Origin: Bacteroidota bacterium
Lineage (GTDB): Bacteria; Bacteroidota; Bacteroidia; SXHM01
Assembly: GCA_947478465.1 (NCBI GenBank)
Contig: CANJWH010000012.1
Coordinates: 1 to 61,980 of the forward strand
Length of the DNA: 61,980 bases
Direction: 5' to 3'
Made by a program: the position numbers and the translations under genes. Of this stretch, positions 43,359 through 52,642 are shown piece after piece. The notes under the pieces are model-generated. The model was given only the letters and a program-made list of their open reading frames with translations. It was not told where the DNA came from and ran no database searches. The stretch's first letter is position 1. Every line of letters begins with the position of its first letter.

Positions 43359-44987
43359 ATGAACTTAGAATTCAATAAAAACGAAGACGTGATGCGCAGA
43401 ATGATTTCTGCGATGAATAAACGCTTAGAAAAAATTCATGAAGGCGGAGGAAAAGCACGCGCTGAAAAAGAACACGAAAAGGGCAAACTAACAGCACGTG
43501 AGCGCATTGCCATGTTGATTGACAAAGACAGCAAGACAATTGAAATCGGAGCGTTTGCAGGCGAGGGCATGTATGCGGAACATGGTGGTTGTCCAGCCGG
43601 TGGTGTGGTGATTGTTATTGGTTACGTTTCTGGCAGACAGTGTGTGATTGTAGCCAACGATGCAACAGTAAAGGCAGGCGCATGGTTTCCGATTACAGGA
43701 AAAAAGAATCTACGTGCTCAGGAAATTGCGATGGAAAACCGCTTGCCCATTATTTATTTAGTGGACAGTGCGGGTGTTTATCTTCCCATGCAGGACGAAA
43801 TTTTTCCTGATAAAGAACATTTCGGGCGCATTTTCCGAAACAATGCAATAATGAGTGGGATGGGAATTATTCAGGTTTCAGCAATTATGGGAAGCTGTGT
43901 TGCCGGTGGCGCTTATCTTCCTATTATGAGTGATGAGGCCTTGATTGTAAATAAAACCGGAACTATATTTCTTGCAGGCTCTTACTTAGTAAAGGCTGCA
44001 ATAGGCGAAGACATAGACAACGAAACCCTGGGTGGAGCAACAACTCATTGCGAAATATCAGGCGTTACTGATTACAAATGCGAGAACGATGAATCGTGTT
44101 TAAAAGAAATCCGCAAAATATTCAGCAAAATAGGTGATTACGATAAAGCCGGATTTGACCGCATAAAACCTACACTTCCTAAGAAAGATCCGAAAGAGAT
44201 ATACGGCATATTTCCAGATTCAAAAGAGAAGCCTTATGATATGTTGGAGATTATTCACCGCCTGGTTGATGACAGCGAGTTTGACGAATACAAAGCCGGT
44301 TACGGCAAGAGCATTCTTTGCGGTTTGGCTCGCATTGACGGCTGGGCAGTTGGCATTGTTGCAAATCAACGCAAAGTAGTAAAAAGTAAAAAAGGTGAGA
44401 TGCAGTTTGGCGGTGTTATCTATTCCGACTCGGCTGATAAGGCAGCGCGCTTTATTATGAACTGCAACCAGAAAAAAATTCCTTTGGTGTTTATGCACGA
44501 TGTAACCGGCTTTATGGTAGGCTCACGCAGCGAACACGGTGGCATTATAAAGGACGGAGCTAAAATGGTAAATGCCATGAGTAATTCGGTTGTTCCAAAA
44601 TTCACCATCATTATCGGTAACTCATATGGTGCGGGTAACTACGCCATGTGCGGAAAAGCTTATGATCCCCGGCTGATTGTGGCCTGGCCAACAGCAAACA
44701 TAGCAGTAATGGGTGGAGCGCAAGCAGCAAAAGTTTTGTTACAAATTCAGGTCGCTTCTTTAAAAGCTAAGGGCGAAAAAATTACACCCGAAGACGAAGC
44801 AAAACATTTGAAATTAATTACAGAGCGTTACGAAAGCCAGACAACACCTTATTACAACGCTGCACGATTAATAGTAGATGCCATCATTGACCCATTGGAT
44901 ACCCGCACCTGGATTACAATGGGTATTGAAGCGGCAAACCACTCGCCTATTACTAAGGCATATAATGTTGGGGTGATACAAGCCTGA
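43359..44987 (+). CDS. Acyl-CoA carboxylase carboxyltransferase (beta) subunit
   Basis: A 542-residue enzyme subunit of the propionyl-/methylcrotonyl-CoA carboxylase class. The N-terminal half has RERIAMLIDKDS and the biotin/CoA-binding region with two oxyanion-type glycine loops (GSCVAGGAYLP near 180; NSYGAGNYAMCGKAYDP near 415). By its GGC... and AEHGG features it is closest to methylcrotonyl-type subunits, but substrate cannot be fixed. No biotin carboxylase gene is nearby. Promoter -7 TATCTTTG is at 43330-43337. Confidence 0.9.
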   Translation: MNLEFNKNEDVMRRMISAMNKRLEKIHEGGGKARAEKEHEKGKLTARERIAMLIDKDSKTIEIGAFAGEGMYAEHGGCPAGGVVIVIGYVSGRQCVIVANDATVKAGAWFPITGKKNLRAQEIAMENRLPIIYLVDSAGVYLPMQDEIFPDKEHFGRIFRNNAIMSGMGIIQVSAIMGSCVAGGAYLPIMSDEALIVNKTGTIFLAGSYLVKAAIGEDIDNETLGGATTHCEISGVTDYKCENDESCLKEIRKIFSKIGDYDKAGFDRIKPTLPKKDPKEIYGIFPDSKEKPYDMLEIIHRLVDDSEFDEYKAGYGKSILCGLARIDGWAVGIVANQRKVVKSKKGEMQFGGVIYSDSADKAARFIMNCNQKKIPLVFMHDVTGFMVGSRSEHGGIIKDGAKMVNAMSNSVVPKFTIIIGNSYGAGNYAMCGKAYDPRLIVAWPTANIAVMGGAQAAKVLLQIQVASLKAKGEKITPEDEAKHLKLITERYESQTTPYYNAARLIVDAIIDPLDTRTWITMGIEAANHSPITKAYNVGVIQA

Positions 44988-44990
44988 AAA

Positions 44991-45020
44991 TAAAAAAAGC
45001 CGCTATTGCGGCTTTTTTTT
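44991..45020. terminator. Bidirectional terminator between carboxylase and T9SS gene
   Basis: GCCGC-TATT-GCGGC with A-run before and T-run after forms a symmetric terminator for the two convergent genes. Confidence 0.85.
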
Positions 45021-45041
45021 ATTTTAATAATTACAATTAAT

Positions 45042-45878
45042 TTACTCCACCACTACCCTCTTCACCATAGTACCTTTGTCTGTTCTCAAGGCAAGCGAAT
45101 ATATACCCGGTGCAAAGTCTGAAACATCAAGCGTAGTTGTTTGCATACAAGCGGCTTGAGTTCCTTTGTTTTTAGAATAAACAGTTTGTCCGGCAAGGTT
45201 GTAAATGTCTAATGAAACAGTGCTTGAATTTTCTAACTCGTAGCTAACGGTAAGTATATCTAATGAAGGATTGGGATAAACTAAAAGTTCAGTTACAGAC
45301 GCTTCAGGAATCGAAACTGACTGTGAACTATGAGTAGGAGTGATAGTAATAATCAGTTCATTCCACAGGCGCACTGTTTTAGTAGAACCATTATACTGCA
45401 CCGGACGAATAGCCAACAGAAGCGAACCGTCATTTAAAAAATTCTGATTTTTCTTACGCACTACTATGCGTGGAAAAAACTCATCAGCACTGTAATTTTC
45501 ATGCTTTCTGAAATCAGAAATATCCTCGTCCTCTACCCGAACTTTGGGTGCGGTAAGCGCAACGTTCATATTATCAAAATCAGTGTAGCTTACAAACTCT
45601 GTCTCTATCTTAACATCCACTGAATTTAAAGGAACCATCGTCATCAGCTTAGGTAAATCAGGCGCACCGGCTTTGTTAATCTGCACCCCATTTTCAAGCG
45701 AAATAACTTTGGCCGCACCTTCTGAGGTCTGCACAGTTTTCCAATCAAACCCGCTAACCAAAACATTTAAAACAGTTTTTTCGGGTGTGGAAGAAATAAT
45801 TTGTATACGGCTTTGTTGCGCAACAGCAAGCGAACAAAACATAATCATAAGCAAATTAAAAGCACCAAATTGTTTCAT
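45042..45878 (-). CDS. Gingipain-propeptide-like protein with T9SS sorting domain, no protease
   Basis: A 278-residue secreted protein. After a signal peptide (MKQFGAFNLLMIMFCSLAVAQ) residues about 22-180 look like the C25 (gingipain) propeptide, with GAPDLPKLMTMVPL, PKVRVEDEDI and LLAIRPVQYNGSTKTVRLW. Residues about 195-278 are a T9SS type A sorting domain (LLVYPNPSLDILTVSY). The catalytic C25 domain that normally stands between them is missing. It may be a free protease inhibitor or a remnant of a larger gene. No frameshift is seen within it. Confidence 0.85.
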   Translation of the reverse strand: MKQFGAFNLLMIMFCSLAVAQQSRIQIISSTPEKTVLNVLVSGFDWKTVQTSEGAAKVISLENGVQINKAGAPDLPKLMTMVPLNSVDVKIETEFVSYTDFDNMNVALTAPKVRVEDEDISDFRKHENYSADEFFPRIVVRKKNQNFLNDGSLLLAIRPVQYNGSTKTVRLWNELIITITPTHSSQSVSIPEASVTELLVYPNPSLDILTVSYELENSSTVSLDIYNLAGQTVYSKNKGTQAACMQTTTLDVSDFAPGIYSLALRTDKGTMVKRVVVE

Positions 45879-45902
45879 CTTAAATAGTAGTTATTAGTTT
45901 AT

Positions 45903-45950
45903 AAAAAAACTTCCCGCAGCGTTGCCCTTTGTGGGAATTTCTACGGGAAG
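45903..45950 (-). terminator. Terminator behind the secreted hypothetical gene
   Basis: On the minus strand CTTCCCG (45944-45950) and CGGGAAG (45910-45916) form the base of a branched stem that is followed by a run of seven T. It lies downstream of the 45973-46476 gene and ahead of the propeptide gene. Confidence 0.65.
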
Positions 45951-45972
45951 CACTCCATGGAAGAGCTATGTT

Positions 45973-46476
45973 TTATTTAACTGCTGCCTGTTGAACTTTT
46001 GCATCAACCAAAGTTTTGAAGGCAAAATCCTGTACGTTATCATTAAAACTGACCATTTCAATTGTATTTGGATATTCATAAATATCCAGTTTGCTAAAAT
46101 CAACATCAATTTCAAATTCGCGGTCTTCATCAGTTTTAGCATTATGTGTATCAAACTGAACGGTGTAATGCAAATCGGCAGGGGTAGCAAAATCAAGCAT
46201 GTAAGCCGAGTTGTATTTCATATTAAAATTCTGTTTGCTTGAATTGCACATAAACTGATCTATAGGGGTAAAATCACCGTTACCCATAAAATCTTCGTAA
46301 ACAGTTATCATATAACCTTTGAAAGCTTTACCGTTAATATGCGTTTCAGTGGTTACTAACAAATTTCCTTTTTGGGCATTTGCTTTTCCAAAACTTAACA
46401 ACATAAGTGCTATAGCTGAAACAACAATTGCAAGGTTAGTTTTGCTTGGGGCTGAGGTGAGAAGAAGATTTTTCAT
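45973..46476 (-). CDS. Secreted protein of unknown function
   Basis: I do not recognise the family. The 167-residue product has a signal peptide (about 1-34, ending LMLLSFGKANAQ) and a beta-rich mature part of about 130 residues (LLVTTETHINGKAFKGY, DREFEIDVDFSKLDIYEYPN). ATG 46476 is chosen because the frame's earlier ATG at 46503 would put nine residues in front of the signal. It lacks a T9SS sorting domain, so it is probably periplasmic or outer-surface. Confidence 0.8.
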   Translation of the reverse strand: MKNLLLTSAPSKTNLAIVVSAIALMLLSFGKANAQKGNLLVTTETHINGKAFKGYMITVYEDFMGNGDFTPIDQFMCNSSKQNFNMKYNSAYMLDFATPADLHYTVQFDTHNAKTDEDREFEIDVDFSKLDIYEYPNTIEMVSFNDNVQDFAFKTLVDAKVQQAAVK

Positions 46477-46576
46477 AATATTTTGTTTTTGAAATACACC
46501 CATCTTAACGCCACCCTTATTTTTTAAGTTGCTTTATTTCGATTAACGACAAGTTGTAAATTCCTAATTTGGCGGC

Positions 46577-48463
46577 ATGAGATTCGTATTTAACAGTGTT
46601 TGGGTATTGCTGCTTCGCTTACTGGGCGGCATGTTACTGCTTACACTTTGCAGATTTCTGTTTCTTCTGAACAACTTTGATTTTTATTATAAAGTTCCCC
46701 GTCTGGAAGTAGCTCAGGCATTTTTATATGGCTTACGTTTCGATCTGTCGGCAATGCTCATTTGCCTCTCGCCTTTTATAGTATTGCACTTTATTCCCAT
46801 ATTTCATCAAGAGCCAAAATCAAAGAAAGTATTGCATTATTTTTTTGTAACTCTACTGACAATAATGTTCTTTTTTAACCTGGTTGATACCGTTTATTTC
46901 AAATTCACCTTCACGCGCTCTACAGCAGATATTTTTAAATTGGTATTCGTCAGCAACGATATGGCCATTGTTGGCCCTTCTATTATCATTGATTTCTGGT
47001 ACATTATTGCAGGTTGGTTCATGCTTATTTACCTTTCAAACAAAGTGTTTATTAAAACATCAAAACTTATAAAAGAAACAGGTGGCGAAACCAAACAATA
47101 CATCTATAGTACATTATTTCTAATTCTTTTTGCAGCAGCTTCAGTTATAGGAGTAAGAGGTGGGTTGCAATATAAACCTCTGAATATGCTGGATGCAGGA
47201 GGACAACAAACATCAGCCTTAAGACTTAACACAGCCTACACCTTAATCAATACAGTAGGAATGACCGGTGTGAAACCTGTAAATTATTTTCCCGAAAAGA
47301 CGGGAGAGCATTTTTTCAATGCGGTTATCAAACCAACTGAAATAGAGCCTTTCCTCAAAGATATTAATGTAGTTGTAATTATTGTAGAAAGCCTTTCAAA
47401 AGAATATGTAGGTTACCTCAATAATTTTAAAGGCTATACACCTTTTCTTGACTCACTTTGTGCTGAAAGTTTTGTATTTACCAATGCTTACTCCAACGGA
47501 AAAAAATCCATTGAGGGAATTCCTGCAGTTTTGGCAAGTTTGCCAACGCTGATGAATGATCCGTTTATAACATCGAAATACAACGGCAATCAAATTAACA
47601 GTATTGCAAGTTTGCTTCTTAAAAAAGGGTACAATACTTCATTCTATCACGGAGCAAAAAACGGCAGCATGGCTTTTAATGCCTTTGCAGAAAAAGCAGG
47701 ATTTGAAAACTACTATGGTCGTGATGAATATAATAATGATGCAGACTATGATGGCAACTGGGGAATTTATGACGAAGAATTTTTACAATATTTTGCAAAT
47801 GGATTGACTAAAACAAAAGAACCTTTTGTTGGTGCTTTATTCACACTTTCATCACATCACCCCTACCCTATTCCTGATAAATATAAAGGCAAATTCCCTG
47901 ATGGCGAATTACCTATTCACAAAAGTGTTCGCTATGCTGATTATTCACTAAAACAATTCTTTGCCACGGCTTCAAAAACGGAGTGGTTTAAGAATACCAT
48001 TTTTGTAATTACTGCAGACCACACTTCACTTGCATTGCGCCCATTTTACCAGAATTGTGTAGGCGCTATGTCTGTTCCGATTATAATATATTCACCTGCT
48101 TTAAAACTTAAAGGCAAAAGCAATGTAGTAACCCAGCAGACCGATATAATGCCGGCACTGCTGGATTTACTTAATTATGATGAACCTTATATCGCTTTCG
48201 GAAAATCACCTTTCGATACTACCGTTACGCACAGTTCTTTTACCCGGTTCGATCAACTTTATCAGATTATTGAAGATAACTACGTTTTACAGTTTGATGG
48301 AAATAAAACTATAAACTTGTACGACTTTAAAAATGACAGTTTGCTCACAACTAATCTTTCAGGTAAAAAAATGGAGAAGGAACTTTTGCTTGAAAACAGG
48401 TTGAAAGCATTTATACAGGACTACAACCACAGGTTAATGAATAACATGACTGAGATAAAATAA
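46577..48463 (+). CDS. LTA synthase family membrane sulfatase-like phosphotransferase
   Basis: A 628-residue protein with five helices in the first 200 residues and an extracytoplasmic sulfatase-like domain (about 262-560). The metal residues are Glu271 (VVIIVESLS) and the downstream Asp-His pair in TADHTSLALRP. The nucleophile position, Thr in lipoteichoic acid synthase, is Ser311 here (NGKKSIEG). In Bacteroidota such enzymes may decorate membrane or outer-membrane lipids with phosphoglycerol or similar groups; the substrate is unknown. The lipid kinase gene follows after 24 bases. Confidence 0.88.
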   Translation: MRFVFNSVWVLLLRLLGGMLLLTLCRFLFLLNNFDFYYKVPRLEVAQAFLYGLRFDLSAMLICLSPFIVLHFIPIFHQEPKSKKVLHYFFVTLLTIMFFFNLVDTVYFKFTFTRSTADIFKLVFVSNDMAIVGPSIIIDFWYIIAGWFMLIYLSNKVFIKTSKLIKETGGETKQYIYSTLFLILFAAASVIGVRGGLQYKPLNMLDAGGQQTSALRLNTAYTLINTVGMTGVKPVNYFPEKTGEHFFNAVIKPTEIEPFLKDINVVVIIVESLSKEYVGYLNNFKGYTPFLDSLCAESFVFTNAYSNGKKSIEGIPAVLASLPTLMNDPFITSKYNGNQINSIASLLLKKGYNTSFYHGAKNGSMAFNAFAEKAGFENYYGRDEYNNDADYDGNWGIYDEEFLQYFANGLTKTKEPFVGALFTLSSHHPYPIPDKYKGKFPDGELPIHKSVRYADYSLKQFFATASKTEWFKNTIFVITADHTSLALRPFYQNCVGAMSVPIIIYSPALKLKGKSNVVTQQTDIMPALLDLLNYDEPYIAFGKSPFDTTVTHSSFTRFDQLYQIIEDNYVLQFDGNKTINLYDFKNDSLLTTNLSGKKMEKELLLENRLKAFIQDYNHRLMNNMTEIK

Positions 48464-48487
48464 AATCAAAAGTTCAAAAGAGATAAA

Positions 48488-49381
48488 GTGGAAAAGAAGA
48501 AAAGAATATTATTTATCATCAATCCTATTTCGGGAATTGGCAGGCAGCATAAAATTGAAGATGCTCTTCCTAAATTACTTGATAAAACTAAGTATGAACA
48601 CGAAATACGCTACACCGAAAAAGTAAATCACGCCAAGGAAATTTCAGCACAAGGCGCACAAGAAGGCTTTGATGTAATTGTGGCCGTTGGCGGTGACGGA
48701 ACGCTTGGTGAAGTAGCTTCGGGCATCCTACACACCAACACTGCGATGGCTGTTATACCTGCCGGTTCTGGCAACGGAATGGCACGCGAGCTGGGCATTC
48801 CCAACAACATTGAAAAAGCATTTGATATTATAAACAACGGACATATTGAAACCATAGATACTGCTCTGCTCAACGGCAACACCTTTGTAAGCACTGCCGG
48901 CAGCGGCTTTGATGCACATGTAGCCAATATGTTTGCTCAGGGTGAAAAACGAGGATTATACAGGTATGTAATGGTTACAGCACGTGAATTCCTTCGCTAT
49001 CCTTCGCGCGAATATGAAGTACATGTAAATGGTGAAGTAAAAAATTATTTTGCGTGGGCTTTTATTTTCTGCAACTCAAAGCAGTTTGGAAATGGTGCCA
49101 TTGTTTCGCCTAAATCAAATATTCAGGATGGATTACTGAACATTACAGTAATAAAGGATTTCCCTAAGTTCAAGACTATACTATTGGTACTACGCTTATT
49201 TCTCAACAACATTGACAAATCAAGGTATGCCGAAACATTTACCTGCACCAACATAAAAGTGATACGCGAAAAGAATAACGCCATTCACCTGGACGGCAGT
49301 CCATTTAAAACCACAAAAGATATTGAAGTGCAAATTGTGCCTGCTTCGCTGAAAGTGATAGTAAAGAAATCAGCTTTCTGA
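48488..49381 (+). CDS. YegS/BmrU-like diacylglycerol or lipid kinase
   Basis: A 297-residue kinase of the DAGK-catalytic family. The nucleotide-binding loop GGDGTLGEVASG (about 63-75) and GSGNGMARELGIP (about 93-105) are intact, with metal-site Asp in the C-terminal part. It would phosphorylate a diacylglycerol or similar lipid, which is also the leaving product of phosphoglycerol transfer; the tandem with the preceding gene fits a recycling role. It starts with GTG at 48488. It overlaps the next gene on the other strand by 12 bases. Confidence 0.9.
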   Translation: MEKKKRILFIINPISGIGRQHKIEDALPKLLDKTKYEHEIRYTEKVNHAKEISAQGAQEGFDVIVAVGGDGTLGEVASGILHTNTAMAVIPAGSGNGMARELGIPNNIEKAFDIINNGHIETIDTALLNGNTFVSTAGSGFDAHVANMFAQGEKRGLYRYVMVTAREFLRYPSREYEVHVNGEVKNYFAWAFIFCNSKQFGNGAIVSPKSNIQDGLLNITVIKDFPKFKTILLVLRLFLNNIDKSRYAETFTCTNIKVIREKNNAIHLDGSPFKTTKDIEVQIVPASLKVIVKKSAF

Positions 49382-49615
49382 TTTCTTTCTTGCTTCCTGC
49401 AAATCCAGAAACATTTCGTTGAAGCGATTCAGTACTTTCTGCATAAAGTCATCATCAAAAAATTTTTGAACCCCATCTAATCCCTGAACAGAATCCATAG
49501 GAATTTTGTAGGTCTGCTCCATAGGACCTGCTTCCATTTTTACCACATATTTTTCGTTCATGGCAAAAATAGTGATGAGTAAGTCAGGATGTGGTATGTT
49601 GCCAACTACGCGCAT
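49370..49615 (-). CDS. Small conserved hypothetical protein
   Basis: I do not recognise a named family. The 81-residue product lacks a signal and membrane segments. It has a short beta-strand half (MRVVGNIPHPDLLITIFAMN, YVVKMEAGPMEQTYKIP) and an amphipathic helical tail (KVLNRFNEMFLDLQEARKK). Its 3' end overlaps the lipid kinase by 12 bases on the opposite strand. Confidence 0.75.
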   Translation of the reverse strand: MRVVGNIPHPDLLITIFAMNEKYVVKMEAGPMEQTYKIPMDSVQGLDGVQKFFDDDFMQKVLNRFNEMFLDLQEARKKSES

Positions 49616-49643
49616 AATACAACTACAAAAATCAGATTCTCAT

Positions 49644-50567
49644 TTAAAAATTATAGTATGCCCTTAACGCAACTGAATGATGAAGTTGGAGCCCTGTATC
49701 ATAGCCAAGTTTCAGGCGCTCAAAAACCGGAGCATACAATACCTGCAAAGTGGTTTTTGTAGTCATAGTAATGTTTAGTCCTAAACCTGCAAAAGCGCCT
49801 AAGTTTACTGTAACCGGTTTTTGTAAAGCGATTGTCTGCTGACCATTGGGATTGTAATAGGTAAACAGGTCTATTACTAAGTTATTGATAGCAATCTGGT
49901 TCTTATCAAACTTAGCCATGGTGAGATTAAGTCCAGCCTCAATAAACATATTTGCTTTTGCGTTATTACCTAATATGCGCTGGTAACCCAACTGAAACAT
50001 CAGGCGCTGCTCACCTCCGGTAATCGAGAATGTTTTAAATGTCTGACTGGAATAAATAGGATTAAGAAGTGTAATTGTAAATGCCCCGTTAGCTCTTATT
50101 TTGGTTGCATTTACGTTAAAAATTAATGTATTTTTTTTATCAACAAAGTAGCGACAGGCCAACCCTATAAGTATAGAGGGATTGTAACGCATCTGTATAG
50201 GCATGTCACTTTCAGAAAAACTCCAGCCATCATGATTTACGATTTGTCCGTCTACACTCATTGCTTGTGCTATCTGATCAACAAAAGGAGAAGTAAAACC
50301 ACCGTATTGATTAATCTTTTGGAGCATGTAGCTATTTGCAAAATCATTTTTGCCACCGTTACCATCTAAACCGTATCCATCATAAATCTGAGCACCTGCA
50401 TTATTGGCAAAAAATCCCCCTACCGTGATGCCCACATGAAATCCCTTTCCGGCTTTTAATTTTCCGGGTTTATCAGTTTCATCGCCTTCTTCCTGAGAAA
50501 TAGATGTAAAGCAGAAACCCTGAACAAAGAGCAGTAATAGAAAAAGAAGCTTAGAAAATAATTTCAT
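49644..50567 (-). CDS. Outer-membrane beta-barrel-like protein
   Basis: A 307-residue exported protein. It starts MKLFSKLLFLLLLFVQGFCF, a normal signal peptide, so ATG 50567 is chosen over 50606. The mature part has alternating polar/aromatic strands of barrel type (FHVGITVGGFF, SILIGLACRYF, RLMFQLGYQRIL, LTMAKFDKN) and ends in a strand with a terminal Phe (VALRAYYNF), as in outer-membrane porin-like proteins. No specific function can be assigned. It has no close operon partner. Confidence 0.8.
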   Translation of the reverse strand: MKLFSKLLFLLLLFVQGFCFTSISQEEGDETDKPGKLKAGKGFHVGITVGGFFANNAGAQIYDGYGLDGNGGKNDFANSYMLQKINQYGGFTSPFVDQIAQAMSVDGQIVNHDGWSFSESDMPIQMRYNPSILIGLACRYFVDKKNTLIFNVNATKIRANGAFTITLLNPIYSSQTFKTFSITGGEQRLMFQLGYQRILGNNAKANMFIEAGLNLTMAKFDKNQIAINNLVIDLFTYYNPNGQQTIALQKPVTVNLGAFAGLGLNITMTTKTTLQVLYAPVFERLKLGYDTGLQLHHSVALRAYYNF

Positions 50568-50651
50568 GAAATAATGTAAATAACTCTGCAAATATAGAGG
50601 ATGCAAAGAACCTTTTTACAACAAGGCTATCTTCCTCTCACTTTATGAATA

Positions 50652-51254
50652 CTACTTCTTCCACTTAATAGAACAACCGATTGCTTTTGTAAAATCAGGG
50701 CTTACAGGTTTTGCTGCCAGCAGATTGTCAACAGCATTTTCCACATATTTCTGTTTTACTGCTGCCACATCATCTGCATTATCATCAATAGCTCCTATGT
50801 ATCTAACTATTAAATCATCTTTTTCTTTTTGAACAATATAAACGTGTGGTGTACGTGTTGCACCATAGCTGCGGGCAATAGCTTGTGTTTCGTCATATAA
50901 ATATGGAAAAGAGAAATCCTTTTCTTTTGCACGTTTTACCATTCCGTCAAAATCATCTTCTTCGTATTGCAAAGCATCATTGGAATTAATAGCTACTACA
51001 GGATAGCCTTTAGCTGCATATTTTTTATTTAAATCATTGATGCGGTCTTCATATTTTACAGAGAACGGACAATGATTACAGGTAAATACTACAATAAAAC
51101 CCTGGGCAACTTTATTGTCTGCCAATGAAATCTTACTTCCGGTTACATTTAAGAGTTTAAAATCTGTTGCAACATCGCCTACTTTATAACCACCATCGGG
51201 TTTAAATGACACCAAAATAAAAAATGCAGTTGCTAATAAAATAAGTCTGTTCAT
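50652..51254 (-). CDS. Thioredoxin-fold AhpC/TSA-like protein
   Basis: A 200-residue secreted redox protein with a signal peptide (about 1-20). The active site is CNHCPFSVKYEDR, a CxxC in the thioredoxin position. The fold follows the peroxiredoxin/redoxin pattern (DFKLLNVTGSKISL, SFPYLYDETQAIARSYG). It may pass electrons in the periplasm or on the membrane. The gene lies two bases downstream of the TlpA-like gene, the two forming one operon with the GlcNAc kinase. Confidence 0.88.
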   Translation of the reverse strand: MNRLILLATAFFILVSFKPDGGYKVGDVATDFKLLNVTGSKISLADNKVAQGFIVVFTCNHCPFSVKYEDRINDLNKKYAAKGYPVVAINSNDALQYEEDDFDGMVKRAKEKDFSFPYLYDETQAIARSYGATRTPHVYIVQKEKDDLIVRYIGAIDDNADDVAAVKQKYVENAVDNLLAAKPVSPDFTKAIGCSIKWKK

Positions 51255-51256
51255 TG

Positions 51257-51724
51257 TTAATTGAGTTTCGTTTGTATTAATGAGTCGAGTTCAGTTTGTT
51301 GAAATTCTCCTTCACGAAAAAATAGTTTTTCGCCTTTTCGGTAAAGTATTGTTGCAGGGATTGCACCGCCCCACTCCGGTTCAATTTTATCAATCCATAG
51401 ATTTGGATTTCCTGCATTAAGCAGCATTACTTCGTTTTTGATAGTTCTTTCAACAACAAATTTTTCAAGCTTTTGTTTATCCCTAATGAAATCAAGGCTT
51501 ACCAAAAGCACTTTAACATTTTGTGATTTATACTTCTCGCCTGCTGCTTCAAAATAAGGCAGTTCAGCAACACAAGGTTTGCACCAGGTAGCCCAGAAAT
51601 TTACAACGTATAAAGTATCGTTATCGTGTTGAATAACTCTTGTCTGAAATTGTTCTAATGTTACTTCCTGAACCGGTTCAGCCGGCAGAAGCAAAAAAAG
51701 CAGATGGAGAATAAACAATAACAC
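51257..51724 (-). CDS. TlpA-like thioredoxin-family protein
   Basis: A 155-residue thioredoxin-fold protein with N-terminal signal/anchor (MLLFILHLLFLLLPA). The active site is WATWCKPCVAEL (CKPC). A cis-Pro comes later near AIPATIL. Start codon appears to be GTG at 51724, directly after the stop of the kinase gene. It is probably a periplasmic thiol reductase. Confidence 0.9.
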   Translation of the reverse strand: MLLFILHLLFLLLPAEPVQEVTLEQFQTRVIQHDNDTLYVVNFWATWCKPCVAELPYFEAAGEKYKSQNVKVLLVSLDFIRDKQKLEKFVVERTIKNEVMLLNAGNPNLWIDKIEPEWGGAIPATILYRKGEKLFFREGEFQQTELDSLIQTKLN

Positions 51725-52564
51725 TTACTCTTTATTTGTATGATACAACACTAAAGCAGCCGCAGGTGTTTCAACTATTCTTCCGATGCGCACTTGTTTT
51801 TCAGTTGCCACATCGTTTAGTATTTTACTGAAATAAAATGAAATGGAACCGGTAAAATGAACGGGCATTGACTTATAATCGGGGTAACGGCAGATATAGC
51901 GTTCAAAAAAATCAATAAACGACTGGCGTACCAGATTTAAAACATAAGGCTCATCCAAACGCTGAAAAAGAAACCTGCCGAAAGAAGCCAGAAAGCGGTT
52001 GGGCATAGGCTGCATATAAACAGCATCAAAGATTTTGTCTTTGGTAAGTCCGTATTTTTCAGTGAAATCTTTTTCAAGTTTTTCAGGTAGTTTTCCAATC
52101 AGAAAATCTGCTAAAAAACGTTTCCCCATGTAACTGCCACTTCCTTCATCGCCCAGAATATATCCCAGAGCAGGAATATTTGCATTTATATTTTTGCCAT
52201 CAAAAACGCAGGAATTTGAACCCGTACCCAGTATACAGGCTATCCCCTTTTCATGTCCGCAAAGGCCGCGCGCTGCTGCCAGCAAATCATGCTCAACATG
52301 AATTTCAGCTCCTTGAAAACATTCATTCAACGCAGTTTCAACAATGCCACACATAGAAGGGCTTGAACAACCTGCCCCGTAAAAATGAACCTGCTTTACA
52401 GCGGTTTTCAGATAAGGCAAAAGATTTAGTTTTATCTCCTCAGATATAGCTTCGCTTTTCTGATGAAAAGGGTTAAAACCTTTGGTAATAAACTGTTCAA
52501 TTTTTCCGGTGTTGTCAATTACCCTCCAGTCAGTTTTAGTTGAGCCGCTTTCTGCAATAAGCAT
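51725..52564 (-). CDS. N-acetylglucosamine kinase-like BadF/BadG family ATPase
   Basis: A 279-residue ASKHA-fold kinase with phosphate-1 loop ESGSTKTDWRV (about 4-14), the adenosine site and ILGTGSNSCVFDG, and ALGYILGDEGSGSYMGKR near 135-150. These features suit N-acetylglucosamine kinase, a step in recycling cell-wall sugars. I take the second of two ATG codons, 52564, as start. It is divergent from the CapD-like gene and leads an operon with two thioredoxin-like genes. Confidence 0.86.
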   Translation of the reverse strand: MLIAESGSTKTDWRVIDNTGKIEQFITKGFNPFHQKSEAISEEIKLNLLPYLKTAVKQVHFYGAGCSSPSMCGIVETALNECFQGAEIHVEHDLLAAARGLCGHEKGIACILGTGSNSCVFDGKNINANIPALGYILGDEGSGSYMGKRFLADFLIGKLPEKLEKDFTEKYGLTKDKIFDAVYMQPMPNRFLASFGRFLFQRLDEPYVLNLVRQSFIDFFERYICRYPDYKSMPVHFTGSISFYFSKILNDVATEKQVRIGRIVETPAAALVLYHTNKE

Positions 52565-52642
52565 CATAGGTTATTTGTTTGTGTGCGAAAATAGACAATT
52601 AACACAAATGCATTTATCTATATTTGGAGCTTTATCAGCAAC

